Below the pieces are notes generated by a model. That model did no database searches, was not told the origin of the DNA, and was given only the letters and a program-made list of their open reading frames with translations. The translations under genes and the position numbers were made by a program. From positions 16,355,789 through 16,419,788 of the forward strand of contig NC_087062.1 of the NCBI RefSeq assembly GCF_963678635.1: DNA of 64,000 nt. The letters run 5' to 3'. This DNA comes from Symsagittifera roscoffensis (Eukaryota; Xenacoelomorpha; Acoela; Convolutidae). Shown here in pieces: positions 63,487 through 64,000 of this stretch (within the stretch, counting starts at the first letter, position 1; each line of letters opens with the position of its first letter).

Positions 63487-64000
63487 TAAAAAAAAACTCC
63501 CGAATCATCCATTCCCGACCAAACCAGGAACAGCCTGCGAATATATTAATCACCCACAACACATTAACACGAAAGATTTTCTAGCAATCACCTTACCCTC
63601 ATTTCCACAATATACATTAAATACACCTAATGACACTAATGACACACGAAGTTTCGTAGATGAACATGTTTTAATACCCACACTTCATTGGACAGCTTAT
63701 TATCATTTTACTAACCCCCTTTGCCTGCCACTATCTAGTACTCATGACGACATAGAAAAGATCAAAAATATGTTATATAGACTCACCGCAACACTAACAC
63801 CTAGACAATTTACTTATGTAGCATATAAAAAATTACTAAAAACATTCAGTGCACCCCGAACTAACGAATTTACAATAGAATATTACGACCATAATATCAT
63901 CCGAACTAATCAAGACCAATTTTCAGATGAAGATCGCTTCGCTAACCTACAACTAACAGAAAAATTCTTCATCAAAACGTCATATGTATTCTCACTTATT
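63427..64000 (+). CDS. Conserved 3' ORF, runs off the window
   Basis: Open from 63427 to the window end without a stop (about 190 codons). Contains 'DEHVLIPTLHWTAYYHFTNP' and a helical region ('KIKNMLYRLTATLTPRQF'), matched by copy B at 27270-27660. Upstream 'TKDFLAITLPSFPQYTLN' also matches copy B. Conservation of the reading between two diverged copies argues that it once encoded protein. No known domain. A third gene downstream of an envelope is unusual in this group of elements. Confidence 0.6.

Larger units (their letters stand above)
49141..64000 (+). mobile_element. Large envelope-bearing Ty3/gypsy LTR element (copy A)
   Basis: At least 14.8 kb, running off the window. Parts in order: LTR/leader, small basic ORF, gag, protease, RT, RNase H, integrase with GPY/F module, spacer, membrane ORF, envelope-like ORF, Pro/Ser/Thr-rich segment, 3' ORF. 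The GPY/F module and the domain order PR-RT-RH-IN place it in Ty3/gypsy (Metaviridae). The sense strand is strikingly A-rich and G-poor. The reading frames are broken by several frameshifts and stops, so this copy is not expected to be functional, although some indels could be sequence errors. The 3' LTR is outside the window. Confidence 0.9.

Overview
The window is AT-rich nuclear DNA from an animal, most likely an invertebrate. The clearest evidence is the 3' part of a TAF1 gene (30112-34197, + strand): DUF3591 core, one zinc knuckle, two tandem bromodomains and an acidic tail, an architecture typical of metazoan TAF1. Candidate introns are GT...TTTCAG and some are only about 70 bp. The genetic code looks standard. 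I cannot fix the phylum.

Layout. 1-1500: dead non-LTR (LINE) retrotransposon. 2.4-6.3 kb: cluster of fold-back/MITE elements, some nested. 6.85-9.15 kb: an old duplicated segment. 9.95-11.76 kb: a tentative multi-exon gene with a signal-peptide-like start. 11.9-12.5 kb: a 29-bp minisatellite with a 174-bp higher-order unit. 16.6-18.3 kb: two phase-compatible exons that look like the N-terminal TBP-binding (TAND-like) part of TAF1; if so, TAF1 spans about 17.6 kb and its introns have filled with transposons. Those are an inverted pair of hAT-like MITEs, a broken FLYWCH/MULE transposase gene (19.2-20.0 kb) and a 5'-truncated, decayed Ty3/gypsy-type element (20.0-28.5 kb). A 200-N assembly gap (29910-30109) precedes the TAF1 body. 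34.2-41.7 kb: gene-poor, T-rich DNA with short tandem repeats. 41.8-44.2 kb: minus-strand LTR copies. 45.7-49.1 kb: a tandem segmental duplication. 49141-64000: a second, better preserved Ty3/gypsy element that runs off the right edge.

The most unusual object is this LTR-element family. The right-hand copy occupies at least 14.8 kb: LTR/leader, a small basic ORF, gag (zinc knuckle plus a long Asn/Arg/Ser/Tyr-rich tail), protease, reverse transcriptase, RNase H, integrase with a GPY/F module, a roughly 1 kb mostly non-coding spacer, a conserved splice-acceptor-like site, a 62-aa membrane ORF, a large envelope-like ORF ending in a hydrophobic anchor, a Pro/Ser/Thr-rich segment, and another conserved 3' ORF. 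The same 3' order is visible in the decayed copy at 20-28.5 kb, so these are ancestral parts of the family. The two copies carry different deletions. Both are broken by stops and frameshifts.

All exon models and domain calls were made by eye. Splice sites, TAF1 N-terminal identity, LTR ends and the function of the element's extra ORFs are inferences.
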